NCBI GenBank assembly: GCA_964631745.1
Contig: CAZVWV010000020.1
Span: 1 to 35,885 of the forward strand
DNA length: 35,885 nt
Source of the DNA: CAZVWV01 sp964631745
GTDB taxonomy: Bacteria > Bdellovibrionota_C > UBA2361 > JBGSMV01
Direction of reading: 5' to 3'
Shown here: positions 14,638 through 23,856 of the stretch, in pieces
Position numbering within the stretch: the stretch's first letter is position 1
How the letters are laid out: each line of letters begins with the position of its first letter
Translations under genes and position numbers: made by a program
The notes under the pieces: generated by a model
What the model was told of the DNA's origin: nothing
Seen by the model: only the letters and a program-made list of their open reading frames with translations
Database searches by the model: none

Positions 14638-17286
14638 ATGAAAGCTTCAGAAGTTAGACATGCATTTCTTGGTTTCTTTAAGCAAAAAGGACACACCCTG
14701 GTGTCCAGCTCCTCGCTGATTCCACAAAATGATCCTACCCTGCTCTTCACAAACTCGGGCATGGTCCCGTTTAAAGACTGCTTTTTAGGCGCTGACATAC
14801 GTCCATACAGCAGGGCCGCCTCGTGTCAAAAATCTCTGCGCATCTCAGGCAAGCATAACGATTTTGAGAACGTAGGAGTCACTGCGCGACACCACACATT
14901 TTTTGAGATGCTTGGAAATTTTTCGTTCGGCGATTATTTCAAGAAGGACGCCATTGCTTTCGCTTGGGAGTTCATCACCCAGGTGATCAAGGTGCCTAAA
15001 GAGAGGCTTTGGGTCACCATCTTTGAGAGCGATGATGAGGCTTTCGAACTTTGGAAAGATACTACCGATCTTTTGCCGGGGCGTATCATTCGCTTAGGCG
15101 AAAAAGATAATTTTTGGGCTATGGGAGAAACCGGACCGTGCGGGCCGTGTTCTGAGATTCATTATTATTTAGGTGAGGATCTCTCTAAGCAGAGCGAAGC
15201 AGATTTTAGACGAGAAGACGGCAGCTATCTTGAGTTCTGGAACTTAGTTTTCATGCAGTACCAGCGTGATTCGGGCGGCAAGTTGAACCCACTTCCCAAG
15301 CCGTCGGTGGATACCGGCATGGGGTTAGAGCGCACCACTTCGATACTTCAGGGAAAGCACGCCTGTTACGACTGCGATCTTTTGCGAGATCTTATCAGCT
15401 TGGCAGAGAGTCTTTCGGGTTTCAAATATGACGGTAGCTCCTATGAGCTCCGAGACCTACGCAAAGACAAAGCCTACGCCCGCGACGTGGCCATGCGCGT
15501 CTTAGCAGACCATACCCGCGCTATGACTTTCTTGATATCTGACGGCGTAAACCCTGGAAGCGATGGTCGCGGATACGTGCTTAGACGAATTATTAGGCGA
15601 GCCGTAAGACACGGCCGCGTGCTTGAATTTAAAGATCCCTTCCTGGCAAAATTTTGCAGCAAAGTCATCGAGCTGATGCGCGATCAGTATCCTGAGCTTA
15701 TTGAGCAACAAGAGTTAATTCTTAAAGTAGTAGATGCGGAAGAACGTAAATTTTACGAGACTCTAGATGCTGGTCTGTTGGTATTACAGCGCGAAGTGGA
15801 AAAGCTCGGAAAAGGTGCAAAATTCCCAGGGGAAACTGCGTTTTTGCTGCATGACACATACGGATTCCCGCTCGACCTAACCGAGGATGCGCTAAAGGCC
15901 TGGAATATGCAGGTGGATGTTCCGGCTTATGAACGCGCCATGACAGCGCAGCGCGAACGTTCGAGGGAAGACCGCAAGTCGCAGGCCATCGAGTTTAAGA
16001 GCTTTAAGACTGAGGGAAGTCCGACACAGTTCTTAGGCTACGCCTCGCTAAAGGCTGAAAGCAAACTGACTCAGATCGTTCCCCATGAAGCTGACAAGCA
16101 AAAATTAGTCGAGGGTGATACAGTCTCGGTGCTAGTTGATGCCACTCCATTTTATGCTGAATCCGGCGGTCAAGTCGGCGATACTGGGGAGATTCTTTTG
16201 AGCTCCGGTGTTTTACAGGTTTTAGATACTCAGAAAACTCAGAATAGATATCTAGTGCATCTTTGCCAAGTTAGTCAGGGCTCGGTTTCGAGCTCTCAAG
16301 TTGGGGAGACGGCAACTATGGCAGTGGATGAAAATCGCCGAGCCAAGATCGCCGTGAATCACTCTTCCACCCATTTGGTTCACGCCGCTTTGCGCAACGT
16401 GCTCGGCACACACGTAAAACAGGCTGGGTCTAAGGTTGATGGAAACACTTTACGTTTTGACTATTCACACTTTGAGCCCGTTAGCGAACAACAGCTCTTA
16501 GATATTCAAAGTTTCGCCAATAACGAAGTGCGCTGCAACTACGAAACCCNNNNNNNNNNGTTGGACGAGGCAAAAAAACTCGGCGCCATGGCTCTCTTCG
16601 GTGAAAAGTACGGAGAAGTCGTGCGCGTAGTGGAAATTGGCCCGAAGTCTCTTGAGCTTTGCGGCGGCACGCACGTAAAGCGCGCAGGCGATATCGGCTT
16701 CATAATGATTGCTTCTGAAACCGGTGTTTCTGCCGGAGTCAGACGTATCGAATGCTTTGCCGGAGTGGGTGCGCACGAGCAACTCCTTAGAGATCGCCTA
16801 GAACGTAGTCAAATCGCTTACGTGCTTAAGAGCGACACTCACGAACTACCCAATAAAGTAGAAAAAGCCTTACAGCGCACCAAGGCCTTAGAAAAGGAGC
16901 TTGAAACGCTACGTCAGAAACTGGCCTCTTCCGCTAGCGGTGATTTATTAGAGAATATCCACACTAGCCCCAAGGGAATAAAAATAATCGCGGAAAACGT
17001 GGAAAGTGCCGATACTGATACTTTGAAGAGTATGGTCGATAAGCTTAGGGTAAAACTCTCCTCGGGTGTGGTAGCATTAGGTAGTAAGATAGGGGAGAAG
17101 GCTGTAGTGGTAGTCGGGGTTACTAGCGATCTTACAAGCTCTTTGAATGCCTCTAGTATTTTAAAGGAAGCTTCCAAAATTGGGGGCGGTAAGGGTGGTG
17201 GTCGCCCGGATTTTGCCCAGGCCGGTGGAGTGGATCCGGCCATGTTACGCCAGATGTTAGATAAGGTTTTAGAGTTGGTGCCTTAG
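14638..17286 (+). CDS. alaS: Alanyl-tRNA synthetase
   Basis: An 882-residue AlaS from the ATG at 14638 (MKASEVRHAFLGFFKQKGH, the usual family start); the frame extends 18 codons upstream without support. The catalytic core motifs SCQKSLRISGKHNDFENVG, MGETGPCGPCSEIHY and DTGMGLERTTSILQG are clear. The editing domain has the zinc residues HSSTH (His575, His579) and CGGTH (Cys675, His679), and the C-terminal oligomerisation/C-Ala region ends with GGGKGGGRPDFAQAGG. The ten-base N gap near codon 640 keeps the frame, hiding about four residues just before LDEAKKLGAMALFGEKYG. It is the first gene of an operon with phoH and the 7TM-HD gene. Confidence 0.97.
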   Translation: MKASEVRHAFLGFFKQKGHTLVSSSSLIPQNDPTLLFTNSGMVPFKDCFLGADIRPYSRAASCQKSLRISGKHNDFENVGVTARHHTFFEMLGNFSFGDYFKKDAIAFAWEFITQVIKVPKERLWVTIFESDDEAFELWKDTTDLLPGRIIRLGEKDNFWAMGETGPCGPCSEIHYYLGEDLSKQSEADFRREDGSYLEFWNLVFMQYQRDSGGKLNPLPKPSVDTGMGLERTTSILQGKHACYDCDLLRDLISLAESLSGFKYDGSSYELRDLRKDKAYARDVAMRVLADHTRAMTFLISDGVNPGSDGRGYVLRRIIRRAVRHGRVLEFKDPFLAKFCSKVIELMRDQYPELIEQQELILKVVDAEERKFYETLDAGLLVLQREVEKLGKGAKFPGETAFLLHDTYGFPLDLTEDALKAWNMQVDVPAYERAMTAQRERSREDRKSQAIEFKSFKTEGSPTQFLGYASLKAESKLTQIVPHEADKQKLVEGDTVSVLVDATPFYAESGGQVGDTGEILLSSGVLQVLDTQKTQNRYLVHLCQVSQGSVSSSQVGETATMAVDENRRAKIAVNHSSTHLVHAALRNVLGTHVKQAGSKVDGNTLRFDYSHFEPVSEQQLLDIQSFANNEVRCNYETXXXXLDEAKKLGAMALFGEKYGEVVRVVEIGPKSLELCGGTHVKRAGDIGFIMIASETGVSAGVRRIECFAGVGAHEQLLRDRLERSQIAYVLKSDTHELPNKVEKALQRTKALEKELETLRQKLASSASGDLLENIHTSPKGIKIIAENVESADTDTLKSMVDKLRVKLSSGVVALGSKIGEKAVVVVGVTSDLTSSLNASSILKEASKIGGGKGGGRPDFAQAGGVDPAMLRQMLDKVLELVP
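16550..16559. other. Assembly gap (10 N) inside alaS
   Basis: Ten Ns plus one real base on each side make four whole codons, so the alaS reading frame is preserved. Confidence 0.95.
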
Positions 17287-17287
17287 A

Positions 17288-18304
17288 GTGGGTTTAAGCA
17301 AGAAGATCAAATCAAAATTGAAAGGGGATACATTCGAAGCACGCGAGATCTCCGCAAATCTTGCTTTCGACAATGCGGACGCCCTGCGACTACTCGTGGG
17401 CGAACAGGATTCAAATCTTAGAATTGTCGAAAAGGAGCTGCGCATTGACATTACCCACGTAAGCAGCGGGCTAAAACTTACCGGTAACGATAGCGAAGTT
17501 GATCTTGCAGCCGATCTTTTAACCCAACTATACGAACTGTTGCAGCGCGGCGAAAAGATCTTTCCTGGCGATTTACAGCGCGCTATCTCGATGCTCTCCG
17601 AAAACAGAAAACTAAGACTAGAAGAGCTATTCCGGGATCAGGTGAAGATCGCCGGCCGTAATCACTCCATCGTTCCTAAGACTTTCCGACAGAAAATTTA
17701 TATCGAGGCCATTAAGAAAGACGACATCGTGTTTGGAATCGGCCCTGCCGGAACCGGCAAGACTTACCTCGCGATGGCCATGGGAATTTCAGCGCTGTTA
17801 AACAAACAGGTAAAACGTCTAGTGCTTTGCCGCCCCGCCGTCGAAGCCGGTGAAAAGCTCGGCTTTTTACCAGGTGATATGGCCGAAAAAGTTAATCCTT
17901 ATTTGAGACCTCTTTACGATGCGCTGCACGATATGGTCGATCCCGAACGCGCCAAAGAGATGGTGGAAAAAGGATCGATTGAAGTTGCGCCGTTAGCTTT
18001 CATGCGAGGTCGCACGCTCTCAAATGCATTTGTGATTCTGGATGAAGCCCAAAACACGACCACGGTGCAGATGAAGATGTTATTGACTCGCATCGGCAGA
18101 AACTCTAAATGTGTGGTGACGGGCGATCCCTCGCAAGTAGATCTTCCGAAAGGTGTGCAGTCTGGATTAGTTCAGGCTATAAGCATCTTGAAAGGTATTG
18201 ATGGCCTCTCGTTTATCACTTTTGATGAACAAGATGTAATTCGACACCAATTAGTGTCTGCTATCATATTGGCTTACAAGAAGAAGGAAGAGTCGGACGA
18301 TTAA
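17288..18304 (+). CDS. phoH: PhoH-family ATPase
   Basis: A 338-residue PhoH-like protein with a GTG start one base after the alaS stop. An N-terminal KH/R3H-like region (about 20-90) precedes the P-loop ATPase domain. Walker A is GPAGTGKT (152-159) and Walker B AFVILDEAQN (247-256); the PhoH-typical CRPAVEAGEKLGFLPGD and VTGDPSQVDLP are also present. PhoH (YbeZ) works with YbeY in rRNA processing and RNA turnover. Here it lies upstream of a 7TM-HD gene, a common pairing, but ybeY does not follow. Confidence 0.94.
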   Translation: MGLSKKIKSKLKGDTFEAREISANLAFDNADALRLLVGEQDSNLRIVEKELRIDITHVSSGLKLTGNDSEVDLAADLLTQLYELLQRGEKIFPGDLQRAISMLSENRKLRLEELFRDQVKIAGRNHSIVPKTFRQKIYIEAIKKDDIVFGIGPAGTGKTYLAMAMGISALLNKQVKRLVLCRPAVEAGEKLGFLPGDMAEKVNPYLRPLYDALHDMVDPERAKEMVEKGSIEVAPLAFMRGRTLSNAFVILDEAQNTTTVQMKMLLTRIGRNSKCVVTGDPSQVDLPKGVQSGLVQAISILKGIDGLSFITFDEQDVIRHQLVSAIILAYKKKEESDD

Positions 18305-18334
18305 TCTCCTTTTCCAACAACCACGAGTAGAAGC

Positions 18335-19951
18335 ATGAACGACCGTCAGCAACAAGAAGTTGAAAACAAGCTGCTAACACCCGTGCACAGCGTAGCGCTT
18401 TGTATATTTTGCGCTGTTGTTACCGAGGTGTTTTTGGCAGGCTCGCTCTTTAAGGGGAATGCTCTTAATTCCGTAGCCATTGGAAGGGTAATTGTAATTT
18501 TCCTATCGCTCTATTCGATTCATTATTTCGCGCAGATGAGCCTAAGCGGCTATAAACCTATCCTCAGAGACTTTCTTTTCCTGACCTTTGTCTATTGTGG
18601 CGGGGTAATCACCCTGGGGTTTTGGAGCGTCTTCTCTCATGCCCTTACCGAGTACGCCCATCGTTTTGAAATTCTAACTGATGCCAATCCCAACTCGATG
18701 CTTTATGCCCTACCCTACGGTACAGGCGGGTTATTACTGCAATCTGTTCTGGGAATTCATTATGGATTAGTATTCGCGGTTTCATTTGCAATTATTGTTG
18801 GGTTGTATTTCCCTTCAGAACCACTCTTGGTTCCGTATACGTTGGCGCTAACTTTTGTAGCGTGCTTAAGCCTTGTTAGGTTCCGATCGCGCTCCTGTTA
18901 CACGCGCGCAAGTTTCAATCTTGCCTTAGCCGCTTTGCCCTTTGTTTTAGCTTCGATCATCATGGGGCAAGGAATCACAGGCGGCGACGTCGTGATTAGA
19001 CTGGCGGGAGCATTTGTGGCTGGGGTACTTTGTGGATTTATAGCGTCCGGACTCACCCCCGTGATTGAATACATCGGAGGGTACGTCACGGATCTGCGCT
19101 TGATAGAGATGGCCACGCTAGATCATCCTCTCTTAAAACAGCTAAGCGTTCAGGCCCCGGGCACCTGGAACCATTCCATGGTGATGGGCATGATGGCCGA
19201 GTCGGCCGCCGAAGCCATCGGCGCAAACCCGATTGTTGCCAGAGTGGGCGCATACTTCCACGATATCGGTAAGATCAAAAAGCCCCTCTATTTCGTTGAG
19301 AACCAGCTAATCGACGAAAACCGCCATGACAAACTTAGCACATCCATGAGCGCGCTGATTATTCGCTCACATGTTAAGGATGGTGTCGAACTCGCGCATA
19401 AATACGGCGTGCCCAAAGTTATCGAAGAGATGATCCCCCAACATCACGGCACGGCCTTGATAGAGTATTTTTATGAAAAGGCTTTGAAGGAGGCCGGAGA
19501 GTCGGACGCCGAGGAGATTGTTGTTGACGAGAGTCTTTATCGCTATCCAGGACCAAAGCCGCAAACTCGTGAAGCCGGAATTTTGATGTTAGCAGATGGA
19601 ATCGAAGCTGCCACGCGCACACTAAGCGAACCCACAGCCGACCGAGTGCAAGGCTTGGTGCAGAAGATGATTAACAAAGTATTTTCCAGCGGCCAGCTAA
19701 ACGAGTGTGAACTGACCCTAAACGATCTGCATTCCATCGCCAAAAGTTTCACCAGAGTGTTAAACGGCATCTACCATCACCGCGTAGCCTATGCAGAACC
19801 GGCTGAGAAGGTGAATGAGAGACAACAAGTCGCTGAAGTAGAGGTCGAGACGACGGCGGCTATTCCTGTGCTACCCAAAAAATCCGGCAAAGAGAGTGTT
19901 GAGAAGCTGGACAAAGAAGCCAAAGAAAACCTAAAACGGCTGGGATTATAA
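18335..19951 (+). CDS. 7TM-HD membrane protein (PgpH/YqfF family), short form
   Basis: A 538-residue protein with about seven membrane segments (residues about 16-38, 48-66, 78-98, 124-160, 163-182, 194-212, 221-248) and a cytoplasmic HD domain. That domain shows APGTWNHSMVMGMMAE (His280), YFHDIGKIKKPLYF (His309-Asp310), IRSHV, and a late HHGT. The best-known relative, PgpH, degrades cyclic di-AMP. This one lacks the large extracytoplasmic domain that normally lies between the first and second helices, which explains the length of 538 rather than 700 or more. The C-terminal 60 residues are charged. Nucleotide specificity is inferred from the family only. Confidence 0.9.
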   Translation: MNDRQQQEVENKLLTPVHSVALCIFCAVVTEVFLAGSLFKGNALNSVAIGRVIVIFLSLYSIHYFAQMSLSGYKPILRDFLFLTFVYCGGVITLGFWSVFSHALTEYAHRFEILTDANPNSMLYALPYGTGGLLLQSVLGIHYGLVFAVSFAIIVGLYFPSEPLLVPYTLALTFVACLSLVRFRSRSCYTRASFNLALAALPFVLASIIMGQGITGGDVVIRLAGAFVAGVLCGFIASGLTPVIEYIGGYVTDLRLIEMATLDHPLLKQLSVQAPGTWNHSMVMGMMAESAAEAIGANPIVARVGAYFHDIGKIKKPLYFVENQLIDENRHDKLSTSMSALIIRSHVKDGVELAHKYGVPKVIEEMIPQHHGTALIEYFYEKALKEAGESDAEEIVVDESLYRYPGPKPQTREAGILMLADGIEAATRTLSEPTADRVQGLVQKMINKVFSSGQLNECELTLNDLHSIAKSFTRVLNGIYHHRVAYAEPAEKVNERQQVAEVEVETTAAIPVLPKKSGKESVEKLDKEAKENLKRLGL

Positions 19952-19958
19952 GCGCGGG

Positions 19959-21710
19959 CTAAACACCCCAAATCTTTTTCGGGATATCCTGCAACAAACT
20001 ACCAGAGCTAACCTCATTAGCCAGGGCCTTTAGTTCGGCTGATAACTCCCGGTCTTCGACTACCGTCGGAAAGATCTTCTTTACCCGGGAAATTACGCGC
20101 TCAGAGACTGGGCTAAGGTTTCGCTCCTTTGAAGACAACTCAAAATTGAACTTAATTTTCACGTGCGGCTTAAAGCGCAGGTTGCCTGCTTCGCTCTGAA
20201 GCGTGGCTTCAAGGCTCTTTAGGAGTTTTGAGGCCGCCCTACTCTTTACCTGAAATTTACGCTTGGATGGAATTGTGGGCAGTATTTTTCTAATGGCCGC
20301 AGCCTGACTCGCAAAGGCCAACTCAATCGCCAAGACCTCGCTCAAACGAGGCAAGGTATCTAACACTCGCATAGCTAATGTGGCGCTCATGCTGACGTGA
20401 TCTTCCTGCCCGGCGTCAGTGGTAAGTGAAAAAAGATGCGACGGCATAGCTGCGCCCCAGATCGCATTCGTGAGCGCAGCAGAGACGTACTCCGGTATCA
20501 TCATCCCGGAAGATCTAGCCCGCACCACATCCGATAATCCCGGCCAGACTAAATCACTTGGCAGGCCTTTATTGCGAGCCTCATCCACATAACGCGCCGA
20601 GCGCATATTAGAGAGCCGCGAGATTATTCCCATAGCCTGAATCAGATTGTAGAGCTTCACAGCCACAGGCATGCCATGGAAGTGCCCGCCAGAGGCTATA
20701 CGCGTAAAGCTCCCCGCGTTATCGGAACTTTCCAAAATCAGGGGATTATCTGTAACGCTGTTGGCTTCGATCTCAAAGGTGGTAGCGGCCTCCTCAACCA
20801 AATCGAAGCAAGCCCCCAGAATTTGCGGCGCGCAGCGAAGGTTATACGGATCTTGAATCTCCCCGTCGACTGCATAAGGTCGATGGGCCTCACGCAAAGG
20901 CGAGCCCGCAATTAACGCTCGCAGCCACGCCCCAACAACTTGGGCGCCACGATGTGGGCGAAGGCCCAAAAGCCTCTTATCGTATGCTCCATCACTCCCA
21001 AGCAGCACCTGATTGGATATGGCCGTGGCTACAACGGCGTGCTTCAACAAATTGCGCATCTGCGCCACTGCAATTATCCCAGCAGCGTTTGAAAACTGAA
21101 CTCCATTGTTTAACGCCAAGCCTTCTTTCATCTCAAGTTTGATAGGTGAAAGTTTGTGACGTTTCAAAATTTTAGAGGCATCCTCAAGGCGCGAAGATTT
21201 CCCATCATAGGCAAGCCCCTCCCCCATCATAGTCAGCGCGCAATGGCTAAGCGGCGCTAAGTCTCCGCTAGCGCCCACAGAACCATAGCGCGGCACGTTC
21301 GGAGTGATGCCCGCGTTTAGCAAGGAAATAATCTGTTCAATTACCTCAGCTCTAACAGCGCTAAATCCCTGAGCCAAAGAATGCGCCCGCAACAACATTG
21401 CGGCTCGCACAAGCGCTTTGTCCGCCGGTTCACCCACCCCCGAGCTATGCGAACGAATCAAATTGCGCTGCAACTCAGCCAGATCTTCGTGCGGCACCGC
21501 CACATCAACGTTATGACCAAAGCCTCTGTTAAAGCCGTACGCTGGTTCCTGTTGTGCGTTGACATAGCTGACGATCTGTTTGCGGCGAGCTTGGATCATC
21601 GCACGAGTTTTCGGATCAAGCCGAACAGCCGCGCCGTTAAAGGCGACCTGCCATACTGCGTCGACGGAGAGCTTATGCGAGGCACCTACTATTATTTTTG
21701 TTTTGGGCAT
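19959..21710 (-). CDS. Aromatic amino acid / histidine ammonia-lyase family (MIO enzyme)
   Basis: A 583-residue MIO-type lyase. GSVGASGDLAPLSH holds the Ala147-Ser148-Gly149 triad that cyclises to the MIO electrophile. Tyr59 (YGFNRGFG) is the catalytic Tyr, and the usual NTGFG Thr is replaced by Arg. RSHSSGVGEP (His88) and AGQEDHVSMS match the histidine-lyase rather than the phenylalanine-lyase pattern; QDPYNLRCAPQ and SVTDNPLI are also conserved. Differences include GGHFHGMPVA where histidine lyases usually have GGNFHGEPVA, and a longer C-terminus (583 against about 510). No hutU, hutI or hutG gene lies nearby, so the substrate may not be histidine. It is convergent with the preceding operon. 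Confidence 0.88.
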   Translation of the reverse strand: MPKTKIIVGASHKLSVDAVWQVAFNGAAVRLDPKTRAMIQARRKQIVSYVNAQQEPAYGFNRGFGHNVDVAVPHEDLAELQRNLIRSHSSGVGEPADKALVRAAMLLRAHSLAQGFSAVRAEVIEQIISLLNAGITPNVPRYGSVGASGDLAPLSHCALTMMGEGLAYDGKSSRLEDASKILKRHKLSPIKLEMKEGLALNNGVQFSNAAGIIAVAQMRNLLKHAVVATAISNQVLLGSDGAYDKRLLGLRPHRGAQVVGAWLRALIAGSPLREAHRPYAVDGEIQDPYNLRCAPQILGACFDLVEEAATTFEIEANSVTDNPLILESSDNAGSFTRIASGGHFHGMPVAVKLYNLIQAMGIISRLSNMRSARYVDEARNKGLPSDLVWPGLSDVVRARSSGMMIPEYVSAALTNAIWGAAMPSHLFSLTTDAGQEDHVSMSATLAMRVLDTLPRLSEVLAIELAFASQAAAIRKILPTIPSKRKFQVKSRAASKLLKSLEATLQSEAGNLRFKPHVKIKFNFELSSKERNLSPVSERVISRVKKIFPTVVEDRELSAELKALANEVSSGSLLQDIPKKIWGV

Positions 21711-21904
21711 GCTGAGTTTGATTTAAATATATGCTGGATTGGATGGGAGAAGCCAGATGGGAAGGTGGTGGGATTATCCGGTAAAGGCGACCAACGGATG
21801 GGATATCGCGTTGGAGACTCCGGGGCTCGATCACCATATTTTTGGTGTCTGCTCAAAACCCCCGCGCGAGGCACGAATATTAGCTAGCGCAGGTAATAAA
21901 GCTG

Positions 21905-21943
21905 TATACTTATGGCATAGTTTATGGCATGATTTATGGTATG
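21905..21943 (+). promoter_or_regulatory. vapBC-1 promoter with three 12-bp direct repeats
   Basis: -10 TATACT (21905-21910) is followed by three exactly 12-base-spaced repeats beginning TTATGG at 21910, 21922 and 21934. Each contains a minimal reading frame (ATG GCA TAG, ATG GCA TGA, ATG GTA TGA). The last stop overlaps the true ATG at 21941. They are candidate VapB/VapC operator sites. Confidence 0.5.
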
Positions 21944-22141
21944 AAACCAAAGAAGAAAATAACTATTCATTTACCTTCAGAACTACTGTCGATGTCGCAA
22001 AAGATCTCGAAGAAAGGCATTACCACAACAATTGCTGAAGCCTTAGAGTCAATGATCGCGAGGGATGCATACGAACAAGTCTTGGCACTTAGAGGCAAAG
22101 TTAAGGTATCCCTCAACCTTCACGACCTTAGGAAGGACTAA
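21941..22141 (+). CDS. VapB-type antitoxin (vapBC-1)
   Basis: A 66-residue protein from the ATG at 21941; an in-frame ATG at 21929 would add four residues. KKKITIHLPSELLSMSQKISKKGITTTIAEALESMIA fits a ribbon-helix-helix fold: strand KITIHLP, then two helices. The C-terminal tail (VKVSLNLHDLRKD) would wrap the toxin. It is followed three bases later by a PIN-domain toxin gene. There is no clear Shine-Dalgarno sequence before either start. Confidence 0.8.
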   Translation: MKPKKKITIHLPSELLSMSQKISKKGITTTIAEALESMIARDAYEQVLALRGKVKVSLNLHDLRKD

Positions 22142-22144
22142 TCT

Positions 22145-22525
22145 GTGTTTGCAATTGATACGAGCACCCTTATCGCATTCTTACAGGGCGCAGAGGGTAA
22201 AGACGTGCAGCTGTTCATAAAGGGGTTAAGAAACCACGAAGTGTCATTACCCCAGGTGGTGGTATCAGAGCTTCTTTCAGATCCAAATTTAGACTCAAGA
22301 ACTTTATCGCCAATATTGAAGTTACCAAGGCTTTTGATTGAGCTAGGATTTTGGGAGCGGGCTGGTATTAATAGGTCAAAAGTATTAGCAAAGAAACTTA
22401 AAGCTAAGCTGGCCGACTCATTGATAGCTCAAAGTTGCCTCGATTACGATTGTCGTCTCATTACGAGAGATAATGATTTTAAAAATTTTGTATCTTGCTG
22501 TGGGCTAAAACTAGCCACCATATAG
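22145..22525 (+). CDS. VapC-type PIN-domain toxin (vapBC-1)
   Basis: A 126-residue PIN-domain ribonuclease with a GTG start. The acidic metal-binding residues are all present: Asp5 (AIDTSTLI), Glu42 (VVVSELL), Asp91 (LADSLIAQ) and Asp109 (ITRDNDF). VapC toxins cut tRNA or rRNA and are held inactive by the cognate VapB. It pairs with the antitoxin gene directly upstream. Confidence 0.88.
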   Translation: MFAIDTSTLIAFLQGAEGKDVQLFIKGLRNHEVSLPQVVVSELLSDPNLDSRTLSPILKLPRLLIELGFWERAGINRSKVLAKKLKAKLADSLIAQSCLDYDCRLITRDNDFKNFVSCCGLKLATI

Positions 22526-22717
22526 AGGGACTGCTAGAAGATAGAAGGCTTGGAATACCGGCTGTGTCCCTTTAAATCCATCTACTTCATGTTCCTAATT
22601 GGCCAAAAGATCGTCTCAAAAACTTTTGCGTAGCATTTTCATCAAGGATAGAATCGGTACCTACGGAATTTATCCGTTGATTGGGGTAAAATGGCAATCA
22701 GGATGTGGAGTTAAATC

Positions 22718-22930
22718 ATGGCAGGACAGTCATTTGCGGGTTCGCCAGTAGGCCCTTTGGCCAGAGATAACAATCAAGGGGCGCCCTTGCAATCGTCGCC
22801 TACGAGCGAACCGAATCCAGACGAGATTGTTGTGTTACCTAGTGGTCCTAACGTTACACCAGAGAAACTCCGGGAACTATATATCTGTGTTTCCAAAATT
22901 GCCGCCGCTGAGAAAGCTGGCGCAGATTGA
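22718..22930 (+). CDS. Small hypothetical protein
   Basis: A 70-residue frame starting ATG with GGAG eight bases upstream. It is rich in P, S, G and N in the first half (GSPVGPLARDNNQGAPLQSS), with a short helix-like end (TPEKLRELYICVSKIAAAEKAGAD). Its stop lies inside the beginning of the truncated binding-protein frame. It may be a real small protein or a sequence joined to the decayed gene by rearrangement. Unknown function. Confidence 0.4.
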   Translation: MAGQSFAGSPVGPLARDNNQGAPLQSSPTSEPNPDEIVVLPSGPNVTPEKLRELYICVSKIAAAEKAGAD

Positions 22931-23741
22931 CCGCGTTAACTTACTCGTAGTCTGGGGCTACGCCCCGTCTGACGCCGTGGCTCCGATCGTTCCTGCACTT
23001 AATCTGCCTGTGTTGCTCGGCAGTTTAAGTCCAGTTGGAATTCATAGGCCTGAGATTTTAAACCTCGCCGCCCCCTTGCACGCCAGCCTTGACCCTCTAA
23101 TTCGTTATTTGCAGTTGCGCCAACCGCTTAAGACCGCCTTAGTTGCTGCGCAAGTTGGCTCAATGCAGCAGTGGGCCCAAACGTTAAGCCAGGCTCTTCC
23201 AGCGCTAACGGACACAAAAGTGGATATCGTCTTGCCGGAGCAGATGGACTTTCGGAGTTTGATCACGCGCCTAAAATCAGCAGGCGTAAGATCAGTCGGA
23301 CTATTCCTAACGCCGCCCCAAATCAAAATCTTTATCGCCCAGGCCCGTACTATCAAATTTGCGCCGGCATACTTCGGCATGGACACCTTTAACGATTCCG
23401 AAATTCATGCGCTCTTTGCAACCGAGGCCCAAGGGCCGATCTTTGCCGACGCAGATATAGACCCGGAATACGGAGCTTACTATACGAAAAAGTTTGGCCC
23501 CTCTGAACATATCGTCGAAGCTGCCAGAGGAGATCTCTTAGCTCAGATGCTATTACATATCGCTAACTCATCAGGGCCAACATTTTCCAAAGACGCCATA
23601 ACTCAAGCGCTACACACCTTCCCAAGCGGTAAAGGTCCGGCAGGAGTTTATAAGCTGGTTGAAGATTCCAGGTTTGGCAGCTATTTGTGGGCGGAATCCG
23701 TGCTGTACGGAGTTTCTTCTGGAAAGGTTGAAAGGAGGTAG
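22895..23741 (+). pseudogene. 5'-truncated periplasmic substrate-binding protein (Leu/Ile/Val-binding type)
   Basis: The frame from about 22895 reads LAQIDRVNLLVVWGYAPSDA, then IVPALNLPVLLGSLSPVG, resembling the Peripla_BP_6 pattern (K-V-D-hydrophobic, loop, S-x-A, V-P-hydrophobic). It goes on through LQLRQPLKTALVAAQV, RLKSAGVRSVGLFLTPPQ and AYYTKKFGPSEHIVEAARGDLLAQ to a C-terminal GVYKLVED. The N-terminal lobe start and the signal peptide are missing. Residues before the match (open from 22827) do not fit the family. I read it as a 5'-truncated ABC-transporter binding protein. No permease or ATPase gene is nearby. Confidence 0.65.
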
Positions 23742-23819
23742 CTAAAAACTCGCCTGATAGTAAACTATTGCTGACTAACATAGGCAACTAGCTATTATTA
23801 TTATTGTTTATCTCGCATA

Positions 23820-23856
23820 TTGACATCTCTATTAATACACATCATGATGTTACTAT
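23820..23856 (+). promoter_or_regulatory. vapBC-2 promoter with perfect 12-bp palindrome
   Basis: TTGACA (23820-23825), 17-base spacer, -10-like CATGAT (23843-23848), then 8 bases to the ATG at 23857, so transcription should start at or next to the start codon. The palindrome ACATCATGATGT (23839-23850) covers the -10 box and is a candidate antitoxin operator. Confidence 0.6.
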
